From Solenopsis invicta (lineage: Eukaryota; Arthropoda; Insecta; Hymenoptera; Formicidae), in contig NC_052665.1 in assembly GCF_016802725.1 (NCBI RefSeq), positions 25,996,501-26,060,500 on the forward strand: 64,000 nt of DNA, in the 5' to 3' direction. Shown piece by piece: positions 54,140 through 63,860 of the stretch. A program made the position numbers and the translations under genes. The notes under the pieces are model-generated. The model ran no database searches. It worked only from the letters and a program-made list of their open reading frames with translations, and was not told the DNA's origin. Every line of letters starts with the position of its first letter. Within the stretch, counting starts at the first letter, position 1.

Positions 54140-56823
54140 TAGTGATGCATTCGAGCGAGCCGAGACAAGAAAATATTGACACCGATATTTATTCTCGTTA
54201 AGAACAAATAAATAAAAAATGTTTCTCGTCTCGACTAGCTGAAATTCTTGCTTCTCAAGAATTTCGAGTTTTATGTCGAGATATCCGAGATTCTCGATTG
54301 TCTCGCGTCATCTGTAGTCTGTTATTTAAAGATATTTAAATACGACAAAAAAAGAAAAAAGAAATTTAGATACAGCATGAAGCAAACAAACCAAAACAAG
54401 ACAAATATTAATAAAAAGCAGCGACTTAACAAACCTTTAAAAAATTTTTAATTCCTATTATATATCGTCCGATAATTCTATAATCTCTTCTATCTAACGC
54501 TAAAAGAGTATTGTATTGTAGATAAATATTTATTACTTTAGCTTATAAAAGCAATGAAGGGACTTGGTTTACAATCTATACTCTTAACTCACGTATCCAT
54601 CCATACCTCGTTCCGTTCCATATTAGCCTATTTCTGTTCCTATTCTACTCTGTTTTATATGCATTTCTTACTTTCTTCTTCATGCCCGCGGTGCTAACTA
54701 TACCTCCCTTACTTATTCTTTTATCTATCTTTGGTACAGCACGGCGCAACAGTTTGCCCAAGCAAACAAACACCGTACCATATACAGCAAATCTGTCTAC
54801 CCGAACAAATCCCCGCACCGCATCACCCCTATGTCTATATCTATGCCTATGCCTATGCCTAATTCTCTTTCCATCTTATCTCCTAATTTACATTTTTCTC
54901 ACATTCTTCTTTCTTTCTTTGTACCTCTATTCCTTGGTTCCTCCCTTTCTTCTTCTCGGTTCTTCTTTCACCTTTCTTTTCTCTTCTCTCTCTCTCCTCT
55001 CTTTCCTGCTTTTTTTCTAAACATCTTTAATAACCTTTTTAGCTTCTTTTTCACCCAGCCTTCCAGAGTTAACTTAATATCCCCATGTAAAAATACAGAA
55101 ATTACAACAGAATACACGCCTTATAAAATCATTCCAATACAACGTGACAAGAATTACCCACAATGTGAACTTGTCGCTGCAAAGGAGATCCATGGCGCAT
55201 TTCCGTCCTTTCTTCATCCACCTCTGCTGTCTTGTTCCTTCTCCTATCTCTGAAAGCTCAGTCTTTAAAGGCAAAAAATCCGGTTCTGTTTCTCCTTCTT
55301 TAACAATCCAATAGCCTCCTTTTCTTCCAATTCTTACTAAAATTTTAGTTCTTTTTTCTTTTCCGCTTCCACCTCTGTCGCCTCCTTGTCTTATACATTT
55401 ATTCTATTTCCTTCTTTTCCTTTTTCTTTCTATACCTCTTCCTTTATCCTTTATGCTTTATAATCTCAATTTCCTGTACCTCTTCCTCCATCCTTTATGC
55501 TTCATTATCTTAATCTCCAACGGTCGGTTATCTGAGTTCCCTCGGTCTCCTTCTTCATATACCAATCCAGGATCCTTAATTAACAATTACTTATACATTT
55601 ATATACTTTACATTTCCATTTCCTTTACGTTTACTTTCACAATATCTATTATATATCTATACTTATATCTATACCTGATCCTATTTCTTATCTTACATTC
55701 TAATTTTCTTTTGCTACATTTTTTTCTATACTCTTACTTTTCTCACCGTTGCCGTACTTATATACATTCTATCCAATCTCCTTTCATTCATTAAATCTCT
55801 CATTTACAATATGCCATTCTTTTTCTCTAAACCATTCTGCCTGATTCTTTGCATTACCTGTCGCATTTTCCTTTCTATAGCTGTTTCTACCTTTATTTTT
55901 ACCGTTTTATTCCTCTAACTTATTCTCCTAACACTTTTTCTCTTTGCCTTTTTTATTTTTCTTACCTTCCTCGTTTAATTCCTATCTTACCGGCCCTCCC
56001 GGATTTTTCCGCCTTAACCTATTCCTGTTCTTTCTACCTATATCTTTCAATATCTCCGCAAATCTTTTTCTCCTACATCTGCCTCTAATTACACGTCTTT
56101 TCTACTTTCCTATCTCTCTAGTTCATACCTCTTTACTTTCTAATACTTCCTAATGTACTACAACTTATATTCAGCCTCACTCTATCTCCATCCACATCCA
56201 CACAACATTGCACCACCTAACCAAATCCGAGTATTGTATTGTACAAAATATACATGAAACAACATTTGATTATCACAATTAATTTAAAAAATATGCTATT
56301 GCAATTCAAATTCTGCACAATCTAAAATTTTAATACAAAAGTAAATTTAGTTACAAGTGGACTTTAATAGCTTGTAGTTCCCCAATGTTTCACATTTATT
56401 TATTTTTTGAATCACTTGCAGAAGATATTACAAATAGTGGAAGTGAAAAACAGATTGAAAATAAAGTAATTTTTGATGATATTTTAAGTTGGCAATAGAA
56501 AACTTTGTTTAATAAATTGTTTTTATTTGAGCGAAATGAAAATAATACGAAATTAGCCGTGTGTAAATTATGCGTTACAGCGAGCAATCATTTATTTAGT
56601 ATCTAACATTATATCAAGTTACATGGCAATCACTGAAATATTATCGCCTAAAAATTTTTATATAGATTTTAGAATCGCAATTTACTAAATCTCGGTAGTT
56701 CCAATATTAATACGAGACTGAAACATGAAAAAAACAAATAATAGTCGGTAGTCTTGTAAAATTAACCGAGAAAGGATACAAGAATAGTCGAGATGAGATG
56801 TCTCGTATCGAAATGCATCACTA
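54140..56823. mobile_element. hAT element, 2684 bp, TAGTGATGCA ends
   Basis: Ends TAGTGATGCATTCGA and TCGAAATGCATCACTA. The 8-bp flanks GCATCGAG and GCATTGAA match at 6 of 8. Near 56485-56605 a plus-strand fragment NNTKLAVCKLCVTASNH resembles a BED finger. Most of the interior has no transposase. The insertion falls exactly between two codons of the PC4-like ORF, supplying its first premature stop (TAG of the element). Confidence 0.7.
54590..56165. other. 1.5-kb pyrimidine-rich tract inside the hAT element
   Basis: The plus strand is overwhelmingly C and T. It includes a tandem doublet near 55430-55510 (CCTCTTCC, TATCCTTTATGCTT). Open frames in it are hydrophobic artefacts. It could be the antisense of a purine-rich non-LTR coding region, which I could not confirm. 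Confidence 0.5.
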
Positions 56824-57044
56824 GCATTGAACATGTATATTACCAATTATATCAGAATATATATGCTGTAAATGAAAAATATAAACATTTTGTATCTCTT
56901 TTGTGTCGAAATTGTGTTAACAATAAGTGCAATGCAACGAAATTGTTACGTGAAATGTATGATAAAACTTCACTCATAGATTGTGAACTATTTACGCTTT
57001 GGACAATATTGTATACAATGCCTTACACGCTTAATAAATGCTAA

Positions 57045-57404
57045 AAATGAAAAGTTTTTTATAATAATGTTTAATATTATTTCTATTATCCACCTTCCCT
57101 TAATAAATAAGGCGTAAACGTTATGGGGCGGAAGCGAGAGCGTACGCAGGTATCAAATGTTTTCGACCCATTTTTTTGTGATACGTTCTACCCATTAGCA
57201 GCGGTCACGGGTCTCATCTCTTTTGGAGATAAATACCTGATTATTCGTCTTGCCATAAAATTCCGTTTTCATGTCAAAATCATACATAATTTTTTTTTGC
57301 TACATTTTTGAGCTTAAACACAGCCGTTCTGTCACCAATTAGTCTTATTCGAGCTCTCAAAGCAGTTCAAATTTACAAACGTAAAAAGCCCAAAAATCGC
57401 AAGA
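57045..57404. other. Spacer and leader before the 83-codon ORF
   Basis: Contains a 62-codon open frame (57123-57311, MGRKRERTQ start) of unknown value. 57312-57404 is probably the 5' leader of the next ORF. Confidence 0.3.
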
Positions 57405-57656
57405 ATGAGTGAGCACACAATTCCTGAGATGAAAAACGAACCTGAAGTGCGCGATAAGGGAAGTGATTCTGACCTGGGTGAAGATGAACTAAGAGAAATT
57501 ATGCAACGTGTGCTTAAATCTTCTATAATTAATATTCTGGAAGATCTCCTTTCTCTCCTCAAGAATAGAAGAACGATAATGCAGATTGTCCAACTCATGA
57601 TGAACGCCCTTCAACAAAGGGAGAGGAATGTTCCCGAACTCGAGGTAGTAGAATAA
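57405..57656 (+). CDS. Small acidic/helical protein, 83 aa, unknown
   Basis: An uninterrupted ORF starting AAGAATGAG, an acceptable initiation context. Residues 1-30 are acidic (EPEVRDKGSDSDLGEDEL). Residues 30-75 form a likely amphipathic helix or coiled coil (LREIMQRVLKSSIINILEDL, LLSLLKNRRTIMQIV). No signal peptide or membrane segment. A GT-AG intron lies in the 3' UTR (57665-57749) and AATAAA sites follow at 57903 and 57933. The gene is downstream of the PC4-like ORF on the same strand and unlike every transposon protein here. I do not recognise it. It could be a late member of the PolB-linked unit or an unrelated lineage-specific gene; chance ORF is possible given 83 codons. Confidence 0.45.
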   Translation: MSEHTIPEMKNEPEVRDKGSDSDLGEDELREIMQRVLKSSIINILEDLLSLLKNRRTIMQIVQLMMNALQQRERNVPELEVVE

Positions 57657-57664
57657 CTTTCCCA

Positions 57665-57749
57665 GTAAGTAATATCGTTTTTCAATTGCAATTATTATAT
57701 GTATATACCACGTTCTGATATTAATTTTTTCCCCATTTTTATAATACAG
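57665..57749 (+). other. Probable 85-bp 3'-UTR intron
   Basis: CCCA|GTAAGTAAT ... TTTTTATAATACAG|AATT. It starts eight bases after the stop codon of the 83-aa ORF. Confidence 0.5.
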
Positions 57750-57956
57750 AATTAAACCGTGAGGAGAATAAATTGAAGCGGGACTTCAATAACTGCATAT
57801 GGGGAGAAAAACGACGGAGACAAAAGACATCTCTCTAAATCCTATTTGGAGATTGACGAGAAGTGATGGAGCTAACTTAGGGAATCATTTTACAAAATGA
57901 AATTAAATAAAAAATTTGTAAATTTAAAAAAAAAATAAATATATTGTTATACTCAA

Positions 57957-58571
57957 TGTTGTGCCCGGTGGTGGTCCAGGCACGTCGATAGGTAGTTCGG
58001 TATTGTTTACAGCGCTTTAGAAATTAGGACTCTTAGGAAGGGCCGCTTGGTGGTCAAGGATAAAACACTTGCTGTTCCAACGTTAATATAAATGTATATT
58101 TCTTCTAATATTTCTTGTTACACTTGCTCATTGTCGAGGCGTGGAACTCGTACACTTTCTTCTCGGACGGCTCGGTATATATAGGTCGGCTCTTATTTCC
58201 GGATTATGTTACAGGCTCGACGTGTAAGTCATGCACGGCGAGTAACAAACCGGACAGCTGTTTGTTAGACTCTCCCGTCGCTTTCCGATTTTGTCGCAAT
58301 ATTTATGCAGAAATCTGTTGTTTGGTTTGGCCACTCGTATTCCTGCAGCATGCAGCTCCCACGCTTAGTCGAAATCCGAATACCGGAAAGCGACTCAGCA
58401 GTAGCTAGCGTAGCGCTATGATATTTCGGACCAGAAGCCTGATAGACCATCAGCGTCTTTCGATTCTTTATCATATGCGGAATTGGAATCCGCTGCGCGT
58501 ATGCATATCAATAAGAATCTTAATTTCCTGTTGCTATGCGCGTTATTAACGTGGTTGTACTGGGTACAACA
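57957..58571 (-). mobile_element. Solo LTR, 615 bp, inside the gypsy #2 3' LTR
   Basis: Ends TGTTGTGCCC and GGGTACAACA. Flanks TCGA/TTGA fit a 4-bp duplication with one change. CTATATATACC (minus strand, near 58176) is a TATA box. Removing it restores the gypsy #2 LTR end CGTCGAGTATAACA. Confidence 0.75.
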
Positions 58572-58681
58572 TCGACGAAATAAGTACACAGTTCACTCAC
58601 GCAAAAACACTTGTTTACACGATGCGAAAGGAAAGAAAACTCTTTTATAAAAAAAGAAAACTAACTTTAATCTAATCACTT
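58572..58681 (-). repeat. Partial 3' LTR of gypsy #2
   Basis: Matches the 3' half of the 5' LTR (ATTAGATTAAAGTTA, TCGTGTAAAC-AGTGT, GTGAGTGAACTGTGTAC). It is fused directly to RT sequence, showing the internal deletion junction near 58682. Confidence 0.8.
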
Positions 58682-58968
58682 TTTGACATTGTCAAGATAA
58701 GCCATGCAAATTTTGAAAATTAGTTGCTGAAAAATTTTTTCCATAAAACGTTCACAGATAGCCGGTGCATTACAAAGTCCATAAGGCATAACTGTAAACT
58801 ACCATAATCCTTTTCCAATCGAAAAAGCAGTTTTCTCTCAATTCAGGACGAATTTTAACTTGCCAGTAACCACTCTTGAGATCCATAGTGGAAAACCAAG
58901 AATTTCCTAAGTAACGATCCATTAAATCATCTATCCTGGTGTTGTACTTTTGATCGCACAAAGTCGGA
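58682..58968 (-). pseudogene. pol: gypsy #2 RT, catalytic-domain fragment
   Basis: Encodes RIDDLMDRYLGNSWFSTMDL, KSGYWQVKIRPELRE, then after a frameshift YGLCNAPAICERLMEKIF and MAYLD at the active-site motif, where the deletion junction follows. Homologous to gypsy #1 residues about 295-388. Confidence 0.85.
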
Positions 58969-59405
58969 CCTAGGCTCGATTGACGCCAGGAAGGGGAGTA
59001 AGGGCCGGCGAAAAGAGACTTACGACAGAGTTTGTGTGTAGAGAAGTGTTTATTCTGATACAGCCTGATATCGCTCACGAGCGCTAGCTCGTGTTACAAC
59101 GTTACGTGCCGCGTGAGGCGGAGGTATGCGTTAGTAGGCGTGGCTGGAGAGTAGTCACTGGTCCTTCGTAGATGTTGTTTTCGAGGTGATGGACGACATT
59201 TATATGGCACGGATAGATGTATGGCGTTCGGACATTTGGTTATCACTACTCTGCCGCTCGATTGTCGGGCGGTCTTTTTATACTAAAGTCATTGCTCTAA
59301 GCCGCAATTACTTCTGCTTGGTCAGCGTCCTCGTGACACGATTTCGGCAATGTTTGTTGGGTTTTTAGATTTCTAGGTTCTCTGATTGTTTCGTCGTGTC
59401 ACGAA
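58969..59405 (-). mobile_element. LTR-like insertion in gypsy #2 RT
   Basis: Read on the minus strand: AGTATAAAAAGACC (TATA, near 59275) then AGAATAAACACTTC (polyadenylation, near 59050), in LTR order. Ends near TGACACGACG and GGTCCGACTTTGTG are approximate. Gypsy RT sequence lies on both sides. Confidence 0.5.
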
Positions 59406-59454
59406 AATGCTTAGCCAGTGTTTCAATTTAGAGCATGGTGTCCTGTTTACTTAA

Positions 59455-59535
59455 AACTTTTTGTATATCACTCAATACCTTTCCATTGATAACATATGTC
59501 AAGATCAAGGTCATCAGAGGCTGCTCCCCTAATGT
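59455..59535 (+). repeat. Copy of a 75-bp terminal-repeat-like sequence
   Basis: Shares CCATTGATAACATATGTCAA and GTCATCAGAGGCTGCTC with 63520-63590, and in inverse with 63775-63855. Confidence 0.7.
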
Positions 59536-59775
59536 GAACTTTTATTTAAAACTGCAGGAGTCGTCCAAGGACTATTTGATTCTTCAATAACACCCTGTTG
59601 CCTCATTTCTTCGATGATCTTTTCCTCTTCTTCCCTCATTTGCAAAAGAACTTGACTAGAAACTTACTTAACAGGAGAACAATTTTTTGTTTGAATAAAA
59701 TGTTTAATGATTTTACAATTTCCAGCAATAATTTCCTCTGAGAAAACGTCCTGAAATTCCAAAAGAAATTTTGCA
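59536..59775 (-). pseudogene. pol: gypsy #2 RT N-terminal fragment
   Basis: Encodes FLLEFQDVFSEEIIAGNCK, CSPVK, a stop, and IIEEMRQQGVIEESNSPWTT, homologous to gypsy #1 residues about 200-275. Two LTR-like insertions separate it from the catalytic RT fragment and from protease. Confidence 0.85.
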
Positions 59776-59782
59776 AAAAATT

Positions 59783-60459
59783 TTCGGTTCTCCGTACTTC
59801 TGTGCCGGGTGTTCTCGGCTTCCTAACGCAGGCCGTTTACGACCTCCTGATACCGGGCGTTCTCGGTTATTCCGTACTCCTGTGCCGGGTGTTCTCGGCT
59901 TCCTGATACCGGGCATACTTGGTTACCCGTTCCTTTACCTGTTACCTGACTTGTATTTTGAATCTTAACTTTTAGTTTGTTTTCAGAGCGAATTAATAAT
60001 AACACAACTAGGTCGGCGACGACGCTTTTTTCTAGGAATTCCGATTTCGTCGCCGGACCTTTCTCAGGAAATTTCTTCGGATATCCTCTGTCTCAAGCAT
60101 TTTCTGTCCAACCGAGCGCCCTCTTTGCGTAGCAAGCGTATCTTTACCTCTTCCTCAGGCGGGAGTTGTAGATGTTAAGTCGCGTTAATGTTAAGATTCG
60201 CATTACTCTATTAATTCGTCGTGTTCAAGCCTTAGAGTTTATAAGAACTGCGTAAACTTTAAGATTTGCGTTATAAGATATTTCTTTATTCATATCCGAG
60301 TGTTAGTTTGTAAGAACCGCGTGTTTAAATTTACACCGCGTGCGTTATAATTTAGTTTTAAGTTTTTTTTTTCGCGTGTAATAAACGTACTGTGGAACAC
60401 GAGTTTTGAAGGTGTTGCCTTTCTCTTTTATAATAAATTTTTATTTTTTTTTATGTAAC
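59783..60459 (+). mobile_element. LTR-like insertion between gypsy #2 protease and RT
   Basis: Contains repeated CCGGGTGTTCTCGG, CCGGGCGTTCTCGG and CCGGGCATACTTGG motifs (59810-59910), GTAATAAACGTACTG as polyadenylation signal near 60380, and ends TATGTAACA. The exact left end and target duplication are unclear. Confidence 0.5.
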
Positions 60460-61059
60460 ACGGAGTGTAGAGACTCTCTTAGAATAAATATTTTGTTCAA
60501 TTTCTATACTAGTCGGAGTTCCTTCTTTTTTCGACCCTGGCACTGGCAAACTAATCTGCGACCGCGAGAAAAGTTGTAACGCTACAAAGTCTGAAACTGT
60601 ACCTCCACTAATTCGAGCACAAAATTTTTTTTGTATTTCCTTAGATTTCAAAAAACAAAAATTTGGATCATAAATTCCCTCTAAATTTAATTTAGAAAGA
60701 AAATCAACTCCAAGAATACAATCGTTTTCAATTTCTGCAATGAAGATTGGAAATTCTAAGCTATGATCTCCTAAAACAATCTTAGCTTCCTTTTTAGAAA
60801 TTATAGAAACTTTCTCTCCAGTAAGATATCTCAATTAAAAGAAATTTACACTAACACCTTGAACAAGTGGTACTACGAATTTTTTATTTAATGTAGAGAC
60901 GTCTGAGCCTGTATCAATCTTAAAAATACAATCCTGTCCATCAATAAGACCAGAAAAACAAAAATAATCTTTTAACTTAATTTTCTTACAATTTTTAATT
61001 TCTGAAAATGTTGAGATCTCTATTTGAACGGTCGAGTCGACCCCGCTAAGCTCGACCAA
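60460..61059 (-). pseudogene. pol: gypsy #2 protease region
   Basis: CIFKIDTGSDVSTLNKKFV supplies the catalytic Asp, and NDCILGVDFLSKLNLEG the second conserved segment. A frame break lies at 60835. Close to gypsy #1 protease. It ends at the LTR-like insertion. Confidence 0.88.
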
Positions 61060-62110
61060 ATCTAGTTCCTTTTGTTAAAGAAGAAACCGCAGGACATTCA
61101 GATCTTTAGTGTCCCTTTGCACCACATTGCCAACAATCTTTGTAAGCCCTCCGTTTATTAAAATTTTTTTTTCAGAATTCTCTGAAGAAATTCCTTCTTT
61201 CCTATTTTCTATTTTTATTTGTTCTGTAGGATAAAATTTTCTCTATCTATCATTTTTATTTGAGAAAACGTGAGAAAAACTACTCTCCTGGATAGCTTTA
61301 ATCATTTTTGTTCTGTCAATTGCAGAACGCAAGGAAGAAATTCCTTCTAGTTGGAGAGTGCATCTTAAAAATCCGTCAGAGACTGCAATAATAAATTGAG
61401 CACAAGCAATTTTGTTGCGCACTTTCTGAGGACACTTCGGATAAGCTAAACGTAAAAGTCACTCTAACTCGACTCTCAATAAAGCAAAATTTTCTACAAA
61501 TTTTTGCTTACGATTTGTAAACTGCGTGTAAAAAGTTTGAGACAAATGACCTTCTCCAAAACGTAATTCGAGTTTTGATTTAATTTTTTCAAAACTTAAA
61601 TCTTCTAATTCTGTTATTCTAATTCCGTTATTCTAGAACTGAACGCACTTTTCCCCGTAAATTCGAAGCTAACGCGACCGCCTTTGTAGAATCTTCCCAG
61701 TTACTCGCCTGCGCAATCGATTCAAACTGTGTAAAATATTTGCGCAGCGGATCACTTCCGTCGAAAATATCTGGCTTTAATTTAAAATTGACGCCCGCGT
61801 TCCGAAATCCCGAGGAATCTCCACGGTTAGAGGACAAACAGAACAAGGTAATAACTGGCCTGAAAATTGTTGTAGCCGCTCCTCTATACGCTGTTGTCTC
61901 TTGTCACGCTCCTGAAGCAATGCCTGCATTTCCTCCTCACATTGCCGCTGCTTCTGTCTCTCAGCATGAAGCTGATGCAATTCCACGGCGACCGCTCAAA
62001 GAGAATTTGCTTCGGTGAAGAGTCGAGGTCTAGCAGGCGTACGAACACGCATTCTCTTTCAAAGATGACGTCCCTCTGCTCTCGCAGGAGTCGCTGCCGT
62101 TAAATCTTCT
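61060..62110 (-). pseudogene. gag: gypsy #2 gag, several frameshifts and stops
   Basis: Coiled coil (RQKQRQCEEEMQALLQERDK), capsid region with FKLKPDIFDGSDPLRKYF and NLRGKVRSVLE, then SKLELRFGEGH in a different frame, and a decayed CCHC knuckle near 61110. The order matches gypsy #1 gag. A TGA near 62000 interrupts the N-terminus. Confidence 0.82.
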
Positions 62111-62156
62111 GATATCCATAATCTTTCGTGGTCCAAAATTGGACGAGGCCCCAAAA

Positions 62157-62422
62157 TGTTATACTCGACGAAACGTGTACACAGCTCACTTACGTAAAGA
62201 CACTCGTTTACACGACGCAAAAGAAAATAGCATTCTTATAAAAAAGAACATTAACTTTAATCTAATAACTTTAAACAAATAAATCGTGGTGGAATTATTC
62301 GAAATATCTCGTGACAGCTTTGCGTCCCAGAACAGAACAAAAGCCAGCCGCGCTTATTTTATCAAATTGATCAATCTTTCTTCGGTCAATTTCTCAAGCT
62401 CAGCCAGAAAGCGAGCATAACA
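62157..62422 (-). repeat. 5' LTR of gypsy #2, 266 bp
   Basis: Minus strand TGTTATGCTCGC...CGAGTATAACA. Same length and many shared blocks as the solo LTR at 31719-31984. Confidence 0.88.
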
Positions 62423-62426
62423 ATAT

Positions 62427-62940
62427 ATTGAAGCATATATCGAATCTTAAAATGATTTGTCTTGTCACCTTTTCTATTTAGTATGTAACAAATGCAAGCG
62501 AACAAACAATAGCCGCAACGCGTGCGGCTAAAAGCATGCGACCAAATACGCAATAACGTGCTGTAACGGGAGTGTAAGCGAAAACATTACCCGTACGGAG
62601 TAGACAAAAATTTGTCTACAACGTGGGGCGGCAAGTGTACGGATTTAAAAGGAGTCATAAAATATTGCCTGTGTCAATGGAAGAGAAAAAATATCGCTAT
62701 CACTCTTCCTCTCCCTTTTCCTTTCTCTCTTTCCAACGTTTTTTTCCCGAATAATTGTTATTTGCTAAACTAATTTTTAATGAAATTGATATAAATTTTT
62801 ATTAAACATAAAAAAGTAAGTTTTCTTTCATTTTTAATAGATTACGTGAAAAGTAGATGCTTGGGCGGGGGAGGAGCTCCGCCCCTCTCCCTGCACCCGC
62901 TCCGGTAATGACGGGGTGAGTGCGACAAGAGGTGGACCGT
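62427..62940. other. No gene seen
   Basis: AT-rich with a GC-rich patch at 62855-62940. No repeat or ORF that I can support. Confidence 0.4.
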
Positions 62941-63153
62941 CAGGTGTGTGTGCGTGTGTGTGTGTGAGTGTGTGCGTGCGTGCGTGTATGTGTGCGTGTA
63001 TGTGCGTGTGTGTGTGCGTGTGTGTGTGTGCGCGCGCGCGCGTGCGTGTTTGCGTGCGTGTGTGTGTGCGCGTGCGAGTATGTGTGCGTGTGCGAGTGTG
63101 TTTGCGTGCGTGCGTGCGTGTGTGTGTGTTTGTGTGTGCGCGCGCGCGCGTGT
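62941..63153. repeat. Long GT/GC microsatellite
   Basis: Imperfect GTGTGC/GCGC repeats over about 210 bp. Three overlapping Cys/Val-rich ORFs are artefacts. Confidence 0.95.
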
Positions 63154-63517
63154 ATACTTGTTCCGCTCCCGAGGCAGGGGGAGGGTGAATTGAGTTGGGT
63201 TAGAAAAGACTGAAACGGGGTGGGTTAGGTTAGAAGAAATACGGGAAAGGCGAAGTTCCTCCCTCGCCCGAGTATCTACATTTCATGCAAAACTACTGAA
63301 AATAAAAAAAAATTATTTTGAAACAGTTTTTCTATTATAACAACTAAAGTATTAAAGTTAGGTAAAACATGTATATGACGTTTTTTATAGAGCTTATTAC
63401 GCGCTTTATTTTTTGTTTGACACATTTTTTCGTAAAATGAATATTTTCTGGAATAATTAAGAAAACCTGTTTTTTTTTCTAATAATATTTATTTAATAAA
63501 AAGTGAACATTCAAAAT
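63154..63517. other. No gene seen
   Basis: A G-rich stretch with two GGGTTAGGTTAG-like steps near 63219, then AT-rich DNA. Too short for a telomere-type array. Confidence 0.4.
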
Positions 63518-63860
63518 CTTTTGTATGTTACTCAGTACTTTCCCATTGATAACATATGTCAAGATCAAAGTCGTCAGAGGTTGCTCACTTTTTGTAAAGT
63601 TTTACCTTTATTTGTTGTATGATAGTGTTATTTTCGTACATTTTGCATTAATAAATTAATTATTTCTTGTTCCAACATCAAAATTGTGTCTAATTCCTTT
63701 TGCGATTCATCGCGCTTTTGTCCACCGGCCGCCAACCGTCCGTGCGCGAAGCGGGGTCGTTACAACCTTGATAAATATTCTGATAAGGGGAGGCTGCCCT
63801 GATGACCTTGACCTTGACGAATGTTATCAAGGGCATGGCCCTGAGTAACCCATAACAAGT
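63518..63860. mobile_element. Inverted-repeat element, about 340 bp
   Basis: Left arm 63525-63592 (GTTACTCAGTACTTTCCCAT, GATAACATATGTCAAGATCA) and right arm 63775-63855 are inverted copies at about 75% by eye. A third copy of the arm lies at 59455. The middle ends GGGTCGTTACAACC near 63770, like an LTR terminus. Family unknown. Confidence 0.5.

Larger units (their letters stand above)
53633..57044 (+). pseudogene. Spliced ORF with possible PC4-like domain, split by a hAT element
   Basis: Exon 1 (53633-53681, MANYYVPIQAIACEK) ends at C|GTAAGT. The intron 53682-53767 ends TTTACAG. Exon 2 encodes GTKVYASHFGEEICIDVYS, YLDIGISAGPIFFVELI, HYEPWKALLQRRADIKQF and later SCDTCMYMKPS, but in three frames. 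I place single-base shifts in an A7 run, near 53840 and near 53900. From 53921 the frame is open. At 54139 a hAT enters between codons. After it (56832) the same frame continues to stop 57044, with CRNCVNNKCNATKLL and a TTAATAAATG end. The part around YLDIGI...W..LL resembles the PC4/p15 single-strand-DNA-binding fold; this is tentative. The position beside PolB suggests a common origin. Confidence 0.6.
57945..62422 (-). mobile_element. gypsy #2, minus strand, internally deleted and multiply interrupted
   Basis: Related to gypsy #1 in gag and pol. Flanked by ATAT at 57941-57944 and 62423-62426. 5' LTR 62157-62422 (266 bp); 3' LTR only in part (57945-57956 plus 58572-58681). Everything from RNase H to integrase is deleted. 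Three other LTR-like pieces are inserted, at 57957-58571, about 58969-59405 and about 59783-60459. The primer-site region reads TGGGGCCTCGTCC, one base off tRNA-Pro. Confidence 0.82.

Noticed and set aside
62916..63213. Cys/Val-rich ORFs
   Set aside because: Translations of a GT/GC microsatellite in three frames.
63215..63240. Insect telomere (TTAGG) repeats
   Set aside because: Only two imperfect steps; no array.
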